DNA of 64,000 nt, from positions 248,001 to 312,000 of the forward strand of contig CAADRB010000006.1 in assembly GCA_900708905.1 (NCBI GenBank), read 5' to 3'. The notes beneath the pieces are model-generated. The model did not search any database, was not told the origin of the DNA, and worked only from the letters and a program-made list of their open reading frames with translations. The stretch comes from Hymenolepis diminuta (taxonomy: Eukaryota; Platyhelminthes; Cestoda; Cyclophyllidea; Hymenolepididae). A program made the translations under genes and the position numbers. Below, piece after piece: positions 22,996 to 37,600 of this stretch; the stretch's first letter is position 1, and each line of letters starts with the position of its first letter.

Positions 22996-25475
22996 ATGAG
23001 TGAAGGAGACGGTGTTCTTAAGGTTGGAAATAACCCCATTGAAACCACTCATTCCGCTGAGGGGGAGAATGATGAAGAATCAGAGCAGTCATCTTTTGAA
23101 ATAGATGAGCTTGAATTGTCGGATAGAGAAGCAGAAGATATTGATGTGAATCACAGACGAATTAAATGTATATCAAAATTGGAAACTATACCAAATGTAA
23201 GTGGTTAGATTTCTAATAAAATATGCTTAGGCAAGAAAATTATGCCTTAGAAATAATCTAATTAAAGTGATCGAAAATTTGGAACCCCTTGCAGAAATTC
23301 TAGAAGATTTGGATTTGTATGATAACCAAATAACTAAGGTGAGTTTCTTCGGTTAGTTTTCTTTATCTAAGGGTATTTTAAATTTTTTCATTAATTGTGG
23401 ATTCATATTACAGATAGAAAATCTAGATTGTTTAAAAGTTATTGAGATTCTCGACCTAAGTTACAACCGCATTCGTATGATCGAGAATCTGGATTCTCTT
23501 AAGAATCTCACTAAGCTTTATCTCGTCAACAATAAAATCTCTACAATTGAGAACCTCTCCGGTCTCCATAATCTCACGATGCTGGAGCTTGGCTCTAACA
23601 AGATTCGAAAATTAGAGAACCTTAACTCCTTTCCTAATCTCGAAGAACTTTTTGTGGGCAACAATAAAATTACAAAGTTGGAGGGACTTGATAATCTCCC
23701 AAAACTCAGAATACTGAGTATCCAAGTAAGTCCCGTTTTGAGTTTATGTGGTTTATCTACTTTCTCTGTCACTTACTTCAATTTTGCAATGCACCTATCG
23801 AATTGCATAGCCAGAGTCATAAGTGTCATTTTTTTCCTGAAAAATATCTCCTCTGATTGAGTTTTATTGATAACAGTGGTGGCTTCCATGTCGCTCTCAT
23901 TTGTTTTTAAATGTTAATTAATGGATAATTTTTATCTGATGTAATTTTGTCCTTAGTCTATCGAAAAGGATGATTTTTCAAAAATTTTCTTGCTCTTTCT
24001 GCAATCCAAATTTGAAATACGTTTGATAACACTTTAATCGCACATTTTGGAAGGTGGATGGTCGAATATATTCGGGCATCTATGTGATATCCAGAGCAGT
24101 GGGAAAATTTTCAACCTATGGCAAATCTGAGTAACATTATTTCACTACCATCCTTCTACACATTCGTCGTCCATGGGATTTAGGAGTCTGCTAGTTGATG
24201 GGTAACCTTGTTCATGTCGTTGTTGCTTACCGCTTTATGAGGTGGTTAAAACTCAGACATGCGGCTTTATGCCACTTTATTAGGTCATATTTAACGGGTT
24301 CGAACCCCATCGGTAAATAGGCAGTGATAACAATGTCCAACTTTACAGTAATGAGAATCTCTCAGTCACTATTTTTTAAATATACTTATCTGGCATGACT
24401 TGATAATAATCTTGGACTTTATCCGCAGTAACATTGAATTTTACTCTATTTTCTCCCACCACTTCGTCCCGTTTATGGCTTACTTTTCCGTCTTTAAGCT
24501 GTTTATCGTGTTTTAGCTTGGCTATTCAATCCTTTTTCGTCTTACTGGTTATAATACTATCGCTTTCCTTCTGTTCTTTTCTAATATAAATACATATTCT
24601 CAACGTCTGTATCTTCTAACTTGTAGTGGTGGGATTCGTCTTGTCGTGAAGAGTGAGAGTCGAACCATTTTTCTCCATTTTGCATTTATATCTTCCAAGC
24701 GTGGACCTTCTCTTACAATAACCGAACAATTAACTTACTCGAGAGGGAGTGTTACCCTTAATATTCGTTCAAAATGTTTTATTTTCCTATTAACTTCAAC
24801 TCTGAAGTCAGGCGTCTTCATTTTTACTATTTTTAGGTACACTTTGTTGTTTAATTCAGTTGCCTAAAGCTTATCACTTAGTAAATTGTGACTGATCTTA
24901 TCTTACAAAGCATTGAAGATGATATTAGTATACATATATATACAGAGTCTTAAGCACTTCTCTTTGCAAGATTTAGAAACGTAAGTCGTAGATTCACCAC
25001 ATTGATCCCTTCTATAATGCTAGAATCATTATGTAATAAGTAAAATGATGAAATTGTTCTCCTTTTTGTTATAATTTAGTGCAACCGAATTACAAAGTTA
25101 GAAGGATTGGACAAGCTAGTAAACCTTGAAGAGCTCTACATAAGCTTCAATGGCATTAGCAAAATCGAAGGTCTGGACAATCTGACCAACCTCCAAACCC
25201 TCGAATTGGCCAAAAATCGAATCTGTCGAATAGAAAACATTGGTCACCTTCACAAATTGGAGGAATTCTGGTTCAACGATAATCTCGTCTCTGATTGGGA
25301 CCAAATCGAAGTTCTGGTGCCAATGAAACAACTCAAAACCCTCTACATGGAACGCAATCCCATCTACTTTGCACCTAGCTCAAATGTGATGGACTCAGCC
25401 TATCGACGCAAAATCCTTCTTCTTCTCCCTTGGTTGAGACAACTTGACGCTACTCTAACAGGAGTTGGACTATAA
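22996..25475 (+). CDS. PPP1R7: PPP1R7 / SDS22, leucine-rich PP1 regulatory subunit, 338 aa
   Basis: SDS22 binds protein phosphatase 1 catalytic subunits in the nucleus and cytoplasm and helps control their maturation and location in mitosis. Exons: 22996-23196, 23231-23338, 23414-23725, 25080-25475, all phase 0; the first intron is only 34 nt. The N-terminal 50 or so residues are acidic and low in complexity, as in the family. Then come about eleven SDS22-type leucine-rich repeats of 22 residues. Examples are LCLRNNLIKVIENLE, LDLYDNQITKIENL, LVNNKISTIENLSGLHNL and LELGSNKIRKLENL. The C-terminal cap has EFWFNDNLVSDW, YMERNPIYF, YRRKILLLLPWLRQLDATL, matching the LRRcap of human PPP1R7 (360 aa). 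The start at 22996 is chosen because it opens the acidic N-terminus; an in-frame extension upstream crosses a likely splice acceptor. The gene is complete. Confidence 0.97.
24240..24330 (+). repeat. tRNA-like B-box segment, possible SINE fragment
   Basis: Contains GGGTTCGAACCCC, a perfect match to the RNA polymerase III internal B box and tRNA T-loop, with a partial T-stem around it. Upstream sequence does not fold into a normal tRNA acceptor stem, so it is not a functional tRNA gene. It lies in PPP1R7 intron 3. Confidence 0.4.
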
Positions 25476-25567
25476 CTTATCGTATATCACTCTCTCTCTC
25501 TACAACTTTTATATTCCTCTCTCCCCGCTCCGTTATTCACTGATTATTCGATGATAAGGAGATGGGA

Positions 25568-25604
25568 AATAAATGTGAAATCAGAAAAAAGAGAATTCTT
25601 TATT
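25568..25604. terminator. Overlapping poly(A) signals of two convergent genes
   Basis: AATAAA lies on the plus strand at 25568-25573, about 90 nt after the PPP1R7 stop. On the minus strand AATAAA covers 25604-25599, two bases after the RAB3GAP1 stop codon (25609-25607). If both are used, the two transcripts overlap at their 3' ends. Confidence 0.6.
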
Positions 25605-25606
25605 GG

Positions 25607-28600
25607 TCATCTAATGTCACAATCTTCTCCAAAACACCCAGCAAAAAGGATCTGACAGCTAGAATCCCGGTCCTTGTAGGCAGTTTCAACATTTACGGAT
25701 TCACTCCGTCCATTGCGGATGAATTCGAGTTTTTCTCGAACGATTGCGGGGTCTTCTTCTCCATTTGTTCGTGGGTAGCGAATGCTGGCAAAAAGACGTT
25801 GAGGAGTGGGGCCGCTTAAAGTAGGATTCGGCCTTCGTGCGCCGTGTTTAGCTGAAATACTCACGAGGCGATATGCTGGGAAGGATTCCTCACTTGTTCC
25901 TTGAATGGTTAATTCCGATTTTGATTGTCTAGTAGAGTCAGTTGATAGAAAGATCTAAGAGAAAGAAAACTGATCACACATGTAATAGCACCTACGGGAA
26001 CAATAGTGGTCTCTCCTGAAGAGTTGTTAAAGGTATTTGTAAGACTTTCGGCTATTATAGAACGAGTTTTGGCATCAAGAGGTAGGGCCATTGTTTTTGA
26101 GATATTGAAGTGATCAACTAGAAGGGATTTTGATACTTGGTAAATACTCCAATCGTGAAAACGATCGGATAACTCTTGAATTACTGGTCCGAATTCTTTG
26201 CCAGTACCTATTTTTTACATGAATTACGCATTAAGGAACACATAAACAAGGATTCGTTAAAAAATTTAGTCTACCGCAGGATTTAAAGAACGTGCACAGA
26301 CTAACGGCACATAGGCTGCGACGGTGAAAGTCTTTGATGATTTGAAAGAGTGTCTGAAATGCGGAAAAAGGTACGGTGATATCCTGTTTTTAAGCTTTCG
26401 TTTATTTAAAAGGGTACCTGGTAATCTGAAGGATGGTCTGATATTTGTTTGCGAAGATTTTTCAATTGAGAGCCGTACCAAGTGGCTATTGCAGGTGGTA
26501 CAACTACAGGAATAAGAGGTTACTGTTACTTAAATAACAGACAGAGAACACAGTAATACGTAACTTTTGATAAGAATCGATTTGGGTTACCCTGGATTGA
26601 GTCATCTAGGTTTCGAGTTACGTACTAAACTACCATATAAATCGATGTTTGAGATTCACCCAAATATTCGTATTTATTGATGGTGATTTTCTAATGATGA
26701 AAGTTATAGAAAGAGTGTTTTGCGTGAGAAATGATGCTCAAGTCAACAATCGAAAACAGTAATCCTAACTATTACTTTGAAGGATTGAAAGGATTATTTG
26801 GCGCTGTTTGAAAACTGACATTTAACATAAGTGACTAATAAATCAGAGAATTTGTGTTTAACGGGTAAAAAGTGCACTTTCCTACTACATCACAGCTAAA
26901 CTGAATCCCAAACTAGTTGAAGAGAAGTACTTTCCAGCACTTTAGGTTTAGGACTTGCATTCCCTAATCCCCATATTTTGGAATATCTTTGCCTTGATCA
27001 GCACGGTCGGTCATTCCGTTCACTAGATGTGGTTGATAAGTGTCAAATTCGTGACTTCTGACTTTCATATACAGGCAAACATAATAGAAGCTGAATAAAG
27101 GATTAGTAGTGCTTAAAGATAATCCTATTGGAACTGAACAGCCATAAAACTGTCTTAAAGGTAGCCACATAATAACGACAGCGTACTGAATTGTAAACAG
27201 ATAGTCGCTTCTAGATTCCTACAAAAACAATATTGAATTTTCAAAATTCAGAGCATCATAATGTAAGTTTCAGGTAAATGTGTTTATCAGAGGGTGTTAT
27301 AAAAAAACAAACAGGGCTACTGATAAGAGAGCTTTAGTCAACAATGGGAAAGAGTATTTTGAATGTCTATTTTAGAGAGGGACAAGGTTTATTAGCATCT
27401 CTTTCTTATCATTATTTTCTCAAACGCTGCAAAAGTTTCTACTCCATAACATAATGTGATTGTTACAGTGTACCGATTCTGGTCTGATCATCAGAATTAT
27501 GTCGTTACTTGATAGAAAGGTTTAATTTTAGTTGTATCGGTGGACAAAATGGTAAAACAATGAACTTTCGATTCCCTATCTTTCAAATATAGAAAAATAC
27601 CTGTTCAGTAACATCAACTCTCGGAAGAACACTAACCACCAACTTTGCCTTAAAAATACCTTTCTTTATGATACATGATTTATCAGTTTGAACGATTAAC
27701 CAGTTAAAGCATCAAGTCCTTTCCGACAGTTAAGTTAAACAGGTTGATTTATTCGTTATATTAAGTAACTTTCAAAAAATTATGAAAATGATATATAGCA
27801 TGTTTTCAAGTGCATGAACGTATGTAGAGTACCCTGTATAAATTATACAATCTCAGTGTTATAAAAAATCCTTAACGATGAATGCTTAATGGTAGGATTT
27901 GTTTGAAGTTTACAATTCCCAACTAGTCAAGAAAATTGCGGACAATAATTGAAAGCATGATCAATCTTGTATTAATGAAATAGAGCAGAAATTTTCTAGA
28001 ATATTTGGCGAGAGAGGAATAAGCAATTGGTTAATCGAAAGTCGATACACACGAACGCACCGAAAATGGTGCGACGTGTGGAAATTGCTAAAACTGTTTG
28101 GTCATAAATTAATAAAATTACCAAGATGATGAAATAGGCGAATGTGATGAGCGAGAAGGCGGGGTGCTATCCAATTAGCAATAGCGAATATCGGTGTATT
28201 CTCCAATTCTTCAAAGGCACGGCGACATATTAGACAGTTCTGCGGTGTTGTTCCTACATAAAAGTAAAGCAAACTAGTCCTAATAAAAAAGTGATCCTGT
28301 TGTATAAAAAAATTTATTCAATATTTAGCTAAATATCAGCCTGAGGGGATAAACTATTTCCGGGTCATAAATAAAGAGCAAATTATATTGCCCTTGAAGG
28401 CATTAGGGGAGAAACACTAGCCATACTTCTGATATGAAATCTGAACGACTAACGGGAAATAAGTAAAAAGGGATTGAAACGTAAAATAGTCAGAACAAAC
28501 GTCACCTATGGAAATTTAGCTGCATTTAATGGAGCTAGTAAAACTGCTGGTGGGTTTTAATGATTGGTAGATCAAAGAACATTGGGGGCAAGTTTCAAAC

Positions 28601-31600
28601 TACTTTATCTATTTAATTCATCGCATCAAGAATACGATTCTGAAAAAGAAAATAAATTGCTTCCAATATCACATTCGTCTGTTTTTTTATTCCTCGATTT
28701 ACAAAACATTTCAAATTCATTGAATAGCAAAAGGAAGTTAGCACACAAAGTGGCCAAGTTTGAGAGATTAGATGGTGTCTCCGCCATTTTTAGAATTGTA
28801 GTTATAACTGCTTATAGTTTTACTTGTTGACATAAGCTAATTGGATTTACAACCACTAAAAATGAACTTAATCACTACTTATAAAGAAATGAGTAATTCT
28901 ATACAGAAATAATGATCTATATGTTTATCATGAAGGAAGAATGCAAGCTTTGATGATATTAACATTTATTTTATGTTGTCTTCCCTTTTACATTGAAAAT
29001 AACGCTTATTTATGTATTTGCTTTGTCCGAACTAATGAATAACCGTGCATATTGAGCAATTTTCCTGAGACAAAAGAAGATCTTTCAATAAGGCTTTAAC
29101 ATCTTTAAGTTCCACTTCTCTTCTCTCTACGGCTAACTGTGTAAATATTATGGGACTGTTAGCTAGTTGTTATATATATATATATATATATATACATAAA
29201 AAAGCCAAAAAACCTGAATGATGAAGATCTTGTTCTTCTACCGCATCAAAGAATTCATCTTCATTTGATTTCGTCGATTCGCGACTTGCCAACACTAGAG
29301 CAACAAAACACGAATTAACATTCAATTTAGTGATTCGACAAGTATTTTCAAATCTATCTGAACCACAAATGACAACTGCAGTTCAGTTCAAACTGTAGCG
29401 ATCGAAATTTACTCACAATGATGTTGCGAGATCACAAAAAGAGTTTTATCAATTGGCGAGTCAGAGAAAGAAATAACAGCTTCATCAACAGGATGAATTG
29501 TAAGTAGTTCTGTTTCAGACGTCCGTTCGAGGTATTTGAGGAATGTAAGCCAAGCGCCGAAGACAATTTTTGAGAAGGCACTTGATGAAAGACGCAAGGT
29601 GATTATGTGTAGAGCGACCATTAGAACGCGAATTGGAGCTCCAGTGTAATGGCACTTTAGCATAGCAAATAGGTCCTGCAAAACGAAGAAAACCAGTAAT
29701 AATTGCCAAACTCATTGAAGGGAAGCTCAATGCTCATCACCGAGCGTCTTTGATAATAAACTCGTACTCTGTAATCGCTCCTTTGACCGTTTACTGGATG
29801 TGTACTGATAAAAATCAAACTTGTGAAATCTGAATTTCGCAGACTTGACCGAAATGTCACCAAGAAACAACACTCTTCTATCATTTTGGATCAACATCTT
29901 TGGAAATTGCAGAAAATGTCGTTGATTTTTGCGTGGACTGAATATTATTAACACGCAATTGAAATGCAAACGATCACTTTCGGCTTTCCATGATGATAAT
30001 ATGCGGAGAATGCTAAAATACCATCAGCTTTCGATTGCATATTTTCTGACAATATGACTTATCAATTTTTCGGGGGAATAAGGTAATAGCTAGATCAGCT
30101 GAGTAAGGGCAAAACCAAGTGGTTATGTTGATTTTTACTGGCTGCAAGTCTAGCAGGCTAATACCGGCTGTAACGTATTTGAAAATATGTACAAAACCCC
30201 AGAACACCTCTGATCTGATTCACATAGTTTTATATTGTGTCAATTACAACTGATTAGGCAGACAACTTGGGCACATTAAATACAGGGGAGGTCGATCATA
30301 ATCAAGGGATGGAGTCTCATGCGGTCCGACATGATACCACACCAACTAAAAGTACTCCAAGAGGGACCACTATTTAGTCTCTTAGACGCGGTTAGTTCTA
30401 GACGCTCGCTTGCTCCCGCTTTCAAATGAATCTAAACTGTTTCTTAGAATGCAGGAATGATAACTAAAGCAGCGAAAAAACTTACCCTAAAATCAGTTCT
30501 AACTCGAATAAGCAACTTAATCTGATCAAAAGTTATCAATAAGCATTTACATTAGCTAAATTAGATTAAGTAATTTAAAAAAAGACGAAAATAGAGGGTT
30601 TACAAGTGCATAATCATTGAGATGCATGTTTTTACTATTCCGAGATAATAAATATACAAATAAGTGCAACTCACGGGTTTGTAAAATCAGTATCAGGCGA
30701 ATAAAGCCCAGTTGCTTCCAAAGTCAAACGAACTTAAGATACTGAAATATTTGAAATAAGAGCAAAGCTAAATCTAATCATATCTCGAGCTCTAAATATT
30801 TATTTTGCAGAACCGAATTCTTCAAAATCCAACTTTCCTTTGCATTCAGTAAATATTATATTGGGAACCACACATCTTCCTGTTCAAATCGCTTTTTTAA
30901 TACAAATAAATAAATGATGCAAATTAATCGTAAAACCTACCTCGTAGTCAGCTTCGTGTGTCATAAAGGCCTTTGGAATGTAGGGTAAGGCAGGCGGTTC
31001 CTGACTAAATGTTGCCTACAGAAGGTGTAAAAAGATTAGATTATTTACTTTTAAATTAATATCTTAATCCTCACGGGGCGATCGAAAAGTAACTCCATAC
31101 AAAGATCTCCAGACGTTTAAGTAATCAAGAACTCCATCATAGCAAGTTATTCGAGTGCACAGATGATGGTGGTCTATTCAACAAGAATTGTCACGCAAAA
31201 CTCGAGGATAAAAGTTCCATGATGGAATCTCGAGCAGTTTGACGTTTATATACAAGTAAAATTCCAGAAAAGACCTCGACATATGAATTCTCATATTACA
31301 TTTTTTAAAAATACTGAATAATAGTTCGAGTGTTCGATTATTTAAGTAATAGACAATTACTCCTCAAACATCTCACAGATAGAATAACGTTCACTTACGG
31401 CTAAATCACCATCCAAAATACTTATCATGAATGAATCCAGGTTCTTTGGCGCTTTGATTGAATCTAAAAAAAGATACGCTTAATAAATTGGAAGGAAGAT
31501 TACAAAATTAACTTACTGGAGTTAGATGCCTTTGCGAGTGATTCGTAAACATCATCTAGAAATGCAGGCAAAGGTTAATTTAAACTACTGAATTGAAAAT

Positions 31601-34600
31601 AATGCTTAAGACTAAAAAGTGAGAAATTAAAGTAATGTATTGATGTAAACTCTTGATTAAATTTCCCTATATGTCAGCGTATCTTGATGATATATCTCTT
31701 AATTACATTTGAATCGATGTTTTACATTCATTCGCACATTTTATGCACTTCCATCAATTTCAGGTGTGTGCTCGCATCGCTTTTTCCACTAGTCAAGAAT
31801 CTATTTCGTCAAAAAAATGTACATTCAGTTTCCCCCCTCCAATAAAAATCTACTAATGTATTTCTAAAATGATCCAATATTTGTATTTTATTCTTAAATT
31901 CAATATATTCTACTGAAATACAATAGGAACTTCAAATACTTAAGACTTACCGATAAGAGAATACTTGGTATTCGAGATAACGCAATCTGCGAACCAGTCA
32001 CTCGGAGAGGTTTTAACAAGTCTAAACAAATGTAAATTTGGCACAATAAATAGATCCGACGTGTTATATGAGCAGAAGGAATTAAGTTTGGAGACTAAAC
32101 GATAAGTAATATATATAAAAGCCTTTTAACTATTCTCTTTCAGACATGAAATTATTTAAACATCCCGTACTTATGAGTTCAAAGCTTGTAAGATACCCCT
32201 ATTTAACCTTCGAATAACATAATTAAAACGGAGATCAATCTTAAAAATGAGAAGCACAAATTATTATCTAACGTCAGCATTAAAGATTATTTTTCTGAGC
32301 ATACAATTGCTTAAGGAAAAGCATATAAATAATAACGGAAAGAAACCGAGGTCATAAAACACTTGACCTTTGTTAGGAAGCAGAATTAAATATTTGCAGT
32401 GCACCGGAGCAAAATTACCAGAATTTATTCCTAGTGCACTAACTTAATAATCGTTAGATTTTTACGTTCGTGTCCGGGAGTAAAACTTCGCTATTGTAGA
32501 ATTTTCGGCTTAAAAAGAAGCCAATCATTCCCCCATACTCTAATCAATATAAGCAATTGTGCCTTCTTAACAAAAACAACGTTTAATAACAGTTTTTCTG
32601 TTTAAATCGGATTATTTTTATTTTAACATCGAATAAAGATATGTTGGGAAGTGATCTTATGAAATTATCTAATCTTAGGTCCCATCATTTGATTAATTTA
32701 ATCTTGTGATTTCCAGTGTCTATACCACTGTGTGCACTATACAGAGATATGCACTTAAAAATAACTTTAATCTCACACCAATTGATATTGAGGGTTTGCA
32801 AAACGTTAAAAATACACAAACGCCCACGCTAAAATCCAACTTTGACGCTTATCAAAGCAGAAAAAACAGACTTACCTAAAAGTAATATTTACGTGACCAA
32901 AAGAATAAGACATGGCAAGGCAAGGCATTCAGATATGACAACGACCGATGTCTAATACTTAAAAAGGGTACAATCTGATAACTTCAAAATTCAGCTGAGG
33001 CAATATTCTTGACGGATTAATTCTATTCTTGTCTATCACTCAAACCCCCCTAATCCAATTATTCAACTAATTTTTGGTTTTCAACGTCTTAGTGATTTTT
33101 CGTGGTAAAAAGTTGCAATATTTTGCTTTGCTATGCCAGAGGAAGGCGAAACAATGCACTTACGTGCATCGCAAGTGCAATACCGATACACAACTTCCAA
33201 GTCATAACTCTGGTAGGTCACAGTAATGACAAGGTAAATCATCATTGATCAATTGACCCGTTGTCTGGTCAATCACAATCTGCTACATGCGGACATTGAA
33301 ATCCAATGATTAGTTAGATCTTCTCCAGCCAATGACAATCCGATCAAAGCTAATTCTTAGCTTAATTTCAGTGACGGATTGATCACCATAAAGATGACCT
33401 GCTAACTTTTAGACTCCTTTGTACAGTAGATGGGGACTGCAAGAATTTTGTGAGAAAATGGCCCCAAAATCATATGAAAACTCATTACCCAGATTTTCCC
33501 TCTAAAGATCAAGGTGAAGAAAAGAAAGTGAAGTATTACCCCTAAATGTTTCTCGAAAGTATTTTTGAGCAACATTAATTTAAATTACGTCGATGAAAAA
33601 TCCTGTTTACGTGTTTGCGTTTGCTTGAGTCGCTTCCAATCAGTTACAGAACGTTAATTACCAATTTGCCTCTCTAAAATTCAATACACGGCAATCCCAC
33701 ACTTTCTTTAACTAACTCGATTCTCAATTGTTGTTATTCAATAAATTCTGCTTTAACCTCGACTCCATTCTCTGGATTTCTGAGGCTGTGGCTGTCTTCT
33801 GTTAGGTGATAGCTATTAGTCCTAGCTCTGAAAAAAGAAAAAGTCTGATGGGATTTCAACTTAAAATAGCCGCTAACCTGATAATTAAGGAGATCAGGTG
33901 AAGTAGGATTCGCCTGAATCCTTAACTCCCACTTCTACTACCCACCTCTTAAAATGTGAACATGTTCCTATCTATGAATTTTATTGATTAAGTTGCTAAT
34001 CTATCAATTTTTCATTCCAAATAATCCATTTTGTTTCCTCCAAATGGCCCTATATCAAAGATTTAATAAAGGTTACAAAATCAGATGCCAAAACCAAAAC
34101 ATTACCGGAAATCTGGATCGTCATTGATGACTTCTGAGTGTAGGTCTGTAGCATCTGCAAACAAATTCAGCTGTCTATAAGATTGAAGAAGAGATCAAGA
34201 GGCATACTTTTAAGCAATTAAGACGTCAGAAAGTGCGAAGCTTACAAGTGAAGGAGGATCTGAGAAAGTAAACGTTCGGGTGAATACACAAACTCCACGG
34301 GATTATCTATAAGCGGCGAGAAGATGATACGATCATGGATATGATAAATTTAAGGTATTTAACAATAATGACCAACCCAGACGGGAGAAGGATTGACCGG
34401 TGAATTTTAGATTTACCAAACGGAAGTACTGAAGAACGGAAATGCTTAAGTTCTCACAAGTACCCTACAATACAAACACAAAGCAATAGTCAATATTCTG
34501 AGATGATGTTTAGGAAATCAAAAAAAGCCATTACAGCTGGTCTTTATCTTATTTGAAAATCGAGTAAAACTTCAAAGAGAAGGTAATATGATAGCCAACT

Positions 34601-37600
34601 CCTACCATCGAAGTCTAAATTACCAAAAAAGGGGAAATCTGTAATTTCGCTCACAAATTACTGACTCGGACAATGACACTAGTGTTCTGTGAGAAGGTAA
34701 TTCTTGGATATTAAAAATTTTTCCTTAAAATACCTGAGAGACAATTAAAATGTGTGCGTAAATGAAAAAAGACCTAGACACATTCTATGATAACATCTGG
34801 AATATTTCGTCTTACCATGGATAAAAATAAACTACTCAAAGAAAGCAACAATATATATCTATCACAATGTCAAACGACTTCCTTATTTAATCAGAAGTAT
34901 GATCTGATATGGAAAAGCAAGTAATAGGGGAAGTATGCCAACTGGATATTATTAGGATATTAACTAAATGAGAAATATTTTTTTCTGATTTACGGATTAT
35001 ACAGTGAACTCTCAAATTCAAGTGGTTTCCAGCTAAACAAAAACCTATCAGAAGATTTTCAACTATCTGAAACACGTAAGATAGAGAAAAAAGAAGAGAT
35101 TCAAACACTGATAATCGACTTTGCAAATTCATCTGCGCACCTGAATGCATTAAAGATCCAATAATATTTTGTTATCCATTCACGTGGCTGGGTGCTTTTA
35201 CATTAAATATAGATGTGCCCGTGGTCGTATCGACTTCCAACATGTCGAAGCTTTTTTTGAAAGTGAAATCTTTCTCGTTTGGATTTCATAGTTGAAACCC
35301 TCCTATCAAAATGACAGTCTTAAAAAGGCCATTGAAACAATCAAATTAGTTAAATAAATAGACCTTTTATTTGTTTTGCTAATTCCTAGAAATCGAATTA
35401 GATAGAACGCATATTTTTATTTAGTTTCACTATCCTTAACCATCGAATGAGCCGTAAAATTGCTCCCAGAATCTAACGTGGACATTAAGCGAAATGTATA
35501 AGGCACATGAATGCCCTGGCGGTTAATCTATGTAACAATATGCATAGCGTAACTTTCTACTGTGAAAAAGTCGAAATTTATTACTCATGTATGCGTTCTA
35601 AACCAGGAATCGCATCTCTGGAGTAATGTAAACACAATCTGAAGCAACACCGAAAATTCCATATTTAAATGTTATAATATTTATAAATTCAAAAGAGATA
35701 ACTTTTCAGGGATGGTATGACCGACCACTCAATTTGCTCAACCGGGGTCAACAAGTCCGGAACAGTGAAACTGAACTATAAATGTTATAACTTGTCACCA
35801 AGATGTTTGGTCAGGCCCAGTGTTATGCGGTATTCTACAATTGCTCAGACCTCAGAGAGAGGTTTAATCAGAAAAGATTAACGTGGTAACCAAACGTATA
35901 TTGATGAAAAAAAGACTATATATGTATAAATTTGGTATTGGGTTTGTCCCAATAGCTATTGGCTGGAAAAAATTGAACTTATCATTGAATGTGACAGAAT
36001 ATGATTGGTCAGACAAGGGACCAATCGATGACGGTTGACCTCATAATGTCGTGACCTCCCATAGTGATATGACGCAGAAGCTAAATGGCAATGAAATGTA
36101 ATTGCACTGCCGGTGTATGCTCGAATAGTCTCAAGCCTTCCTATTAATATTCCTTAAGTAAAAAGTGGACAATAAAATAATTTAAATAAAGAAGCACTTT
36201 TGCTAACTTGGCCCCTTTCTTTCCTCTTATAATGTACGACTCTCCTTTGCTGCAGCACTGCAAGAAGATCTAGTTCTGCTACTATGATACATTTGCCCAT
36301 TAGATATTCCCAGACCATATTTGACTCGGACTAGAGAGAAGGTTAAGTTAGAAAGCAGTTAACCTAAGACATTTTATTAACCAAAGGCATATAGGAATAC
36401 AAGTTATCTTTCATGCTATTGATGTCCAGAGATAAAACACTGCCAGAGAGAAAACGGTTTTTGTCCCAAATAACTATCAAGAAGTCAACAGCGATGTGGA
36501 TGATTTGATGACGACCTGTGGGAATTGATTATCACAAGACAAAACAAACACCGCAGCAATGAGCTTTGCTTTGTCGGCTTCCGATCGCTCCTTCATAACT
36601 ATTCGGGCGATAGTAATAATAAAAACTCAAAACAAACATATTAATCGGGACGAGCGCACTCATATATTTAAAATTTTCTCCAAAGTAATTGTTAAAATCT
36701 AAGATCCGTTAAAAAATACACAAACGGTGTTACCCGCAAGGAATAAAAACATTTCTATAAGACTGTTAAGACAACGTATGACAGCCAACGTAAACATTCA
36801 ACAAAAACTCAGACGTAATAATAATATTTTACGGTCTTTAAAAATCATAATATGATTAAACAACTGTGCAATAAGCAAACCTATAAATAAAATGCTGGGT
36901 TCTTGATAAACAGCTAAATAAGGTTTTAACAAATGTTTTTTTCTCTTAACGTAAAATTCTTCCCTTTTTAGTATTTATAAATTAAAAACATGCTAATTGA
37001 TCAAAACATTAATTTAAAATTATTGATTTAAGGCATTTAATAATGTGAGAAACCTAACGGTAATCTGATAATTTGATTGAAATTGCAGAAGACCAAATCT
37101 GATAAATGAACAAATAGCAGGCCTAGATGGAAAAATAAAGAGACGGGCATAAGTACATCCAATTTTAAAATTTTGGCTGAAATCAATGGAAATATGGAAC
37201 CATTCTCTAAAAAATTAATCCTATTCGTCCCCTCCTCAACCATCAGCTCCAAGCAATTTTATAGAGAACATAGCAAAATAATCCTTTTAATTTAACTGAA
37301 TTAAAAAGCCTTGAACATCGCGAGCATGAACTCACTCAGGAACCTAAGGACCGGATTTTATACTGAGAAATCCCTAACGATTCAAAAATGGAAATGAAGT
37401 GAAGCTCCTTTAAAGCTTTAACTTTATTCTCTAATTATACTCTGCTTATACCCCCTCACTTCATATTTATTTGACTATATTACCATTCTCAGGGTTTAGA
37501 AGTGATTAAACTTCGAAAAAAAAAATAAACAACACTATCAGAGCCTGGAAAAAATTCCTAATTTCCTTCACCAAAAATCAAATAATGTCAACAGATTTCA

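Noticed and set aside
28564..28830. 88-codon plus-strand ORF
   Set aside because: It coincides with a copy of dispersed repeat family A, and other copies do not keep the frame.
34887..35150. 87-codon minus-strand ORF as a possible RAB3GAP1 exon
   Set aside because: No fitting splice acceptor and donor, and no match to the expected family segment.
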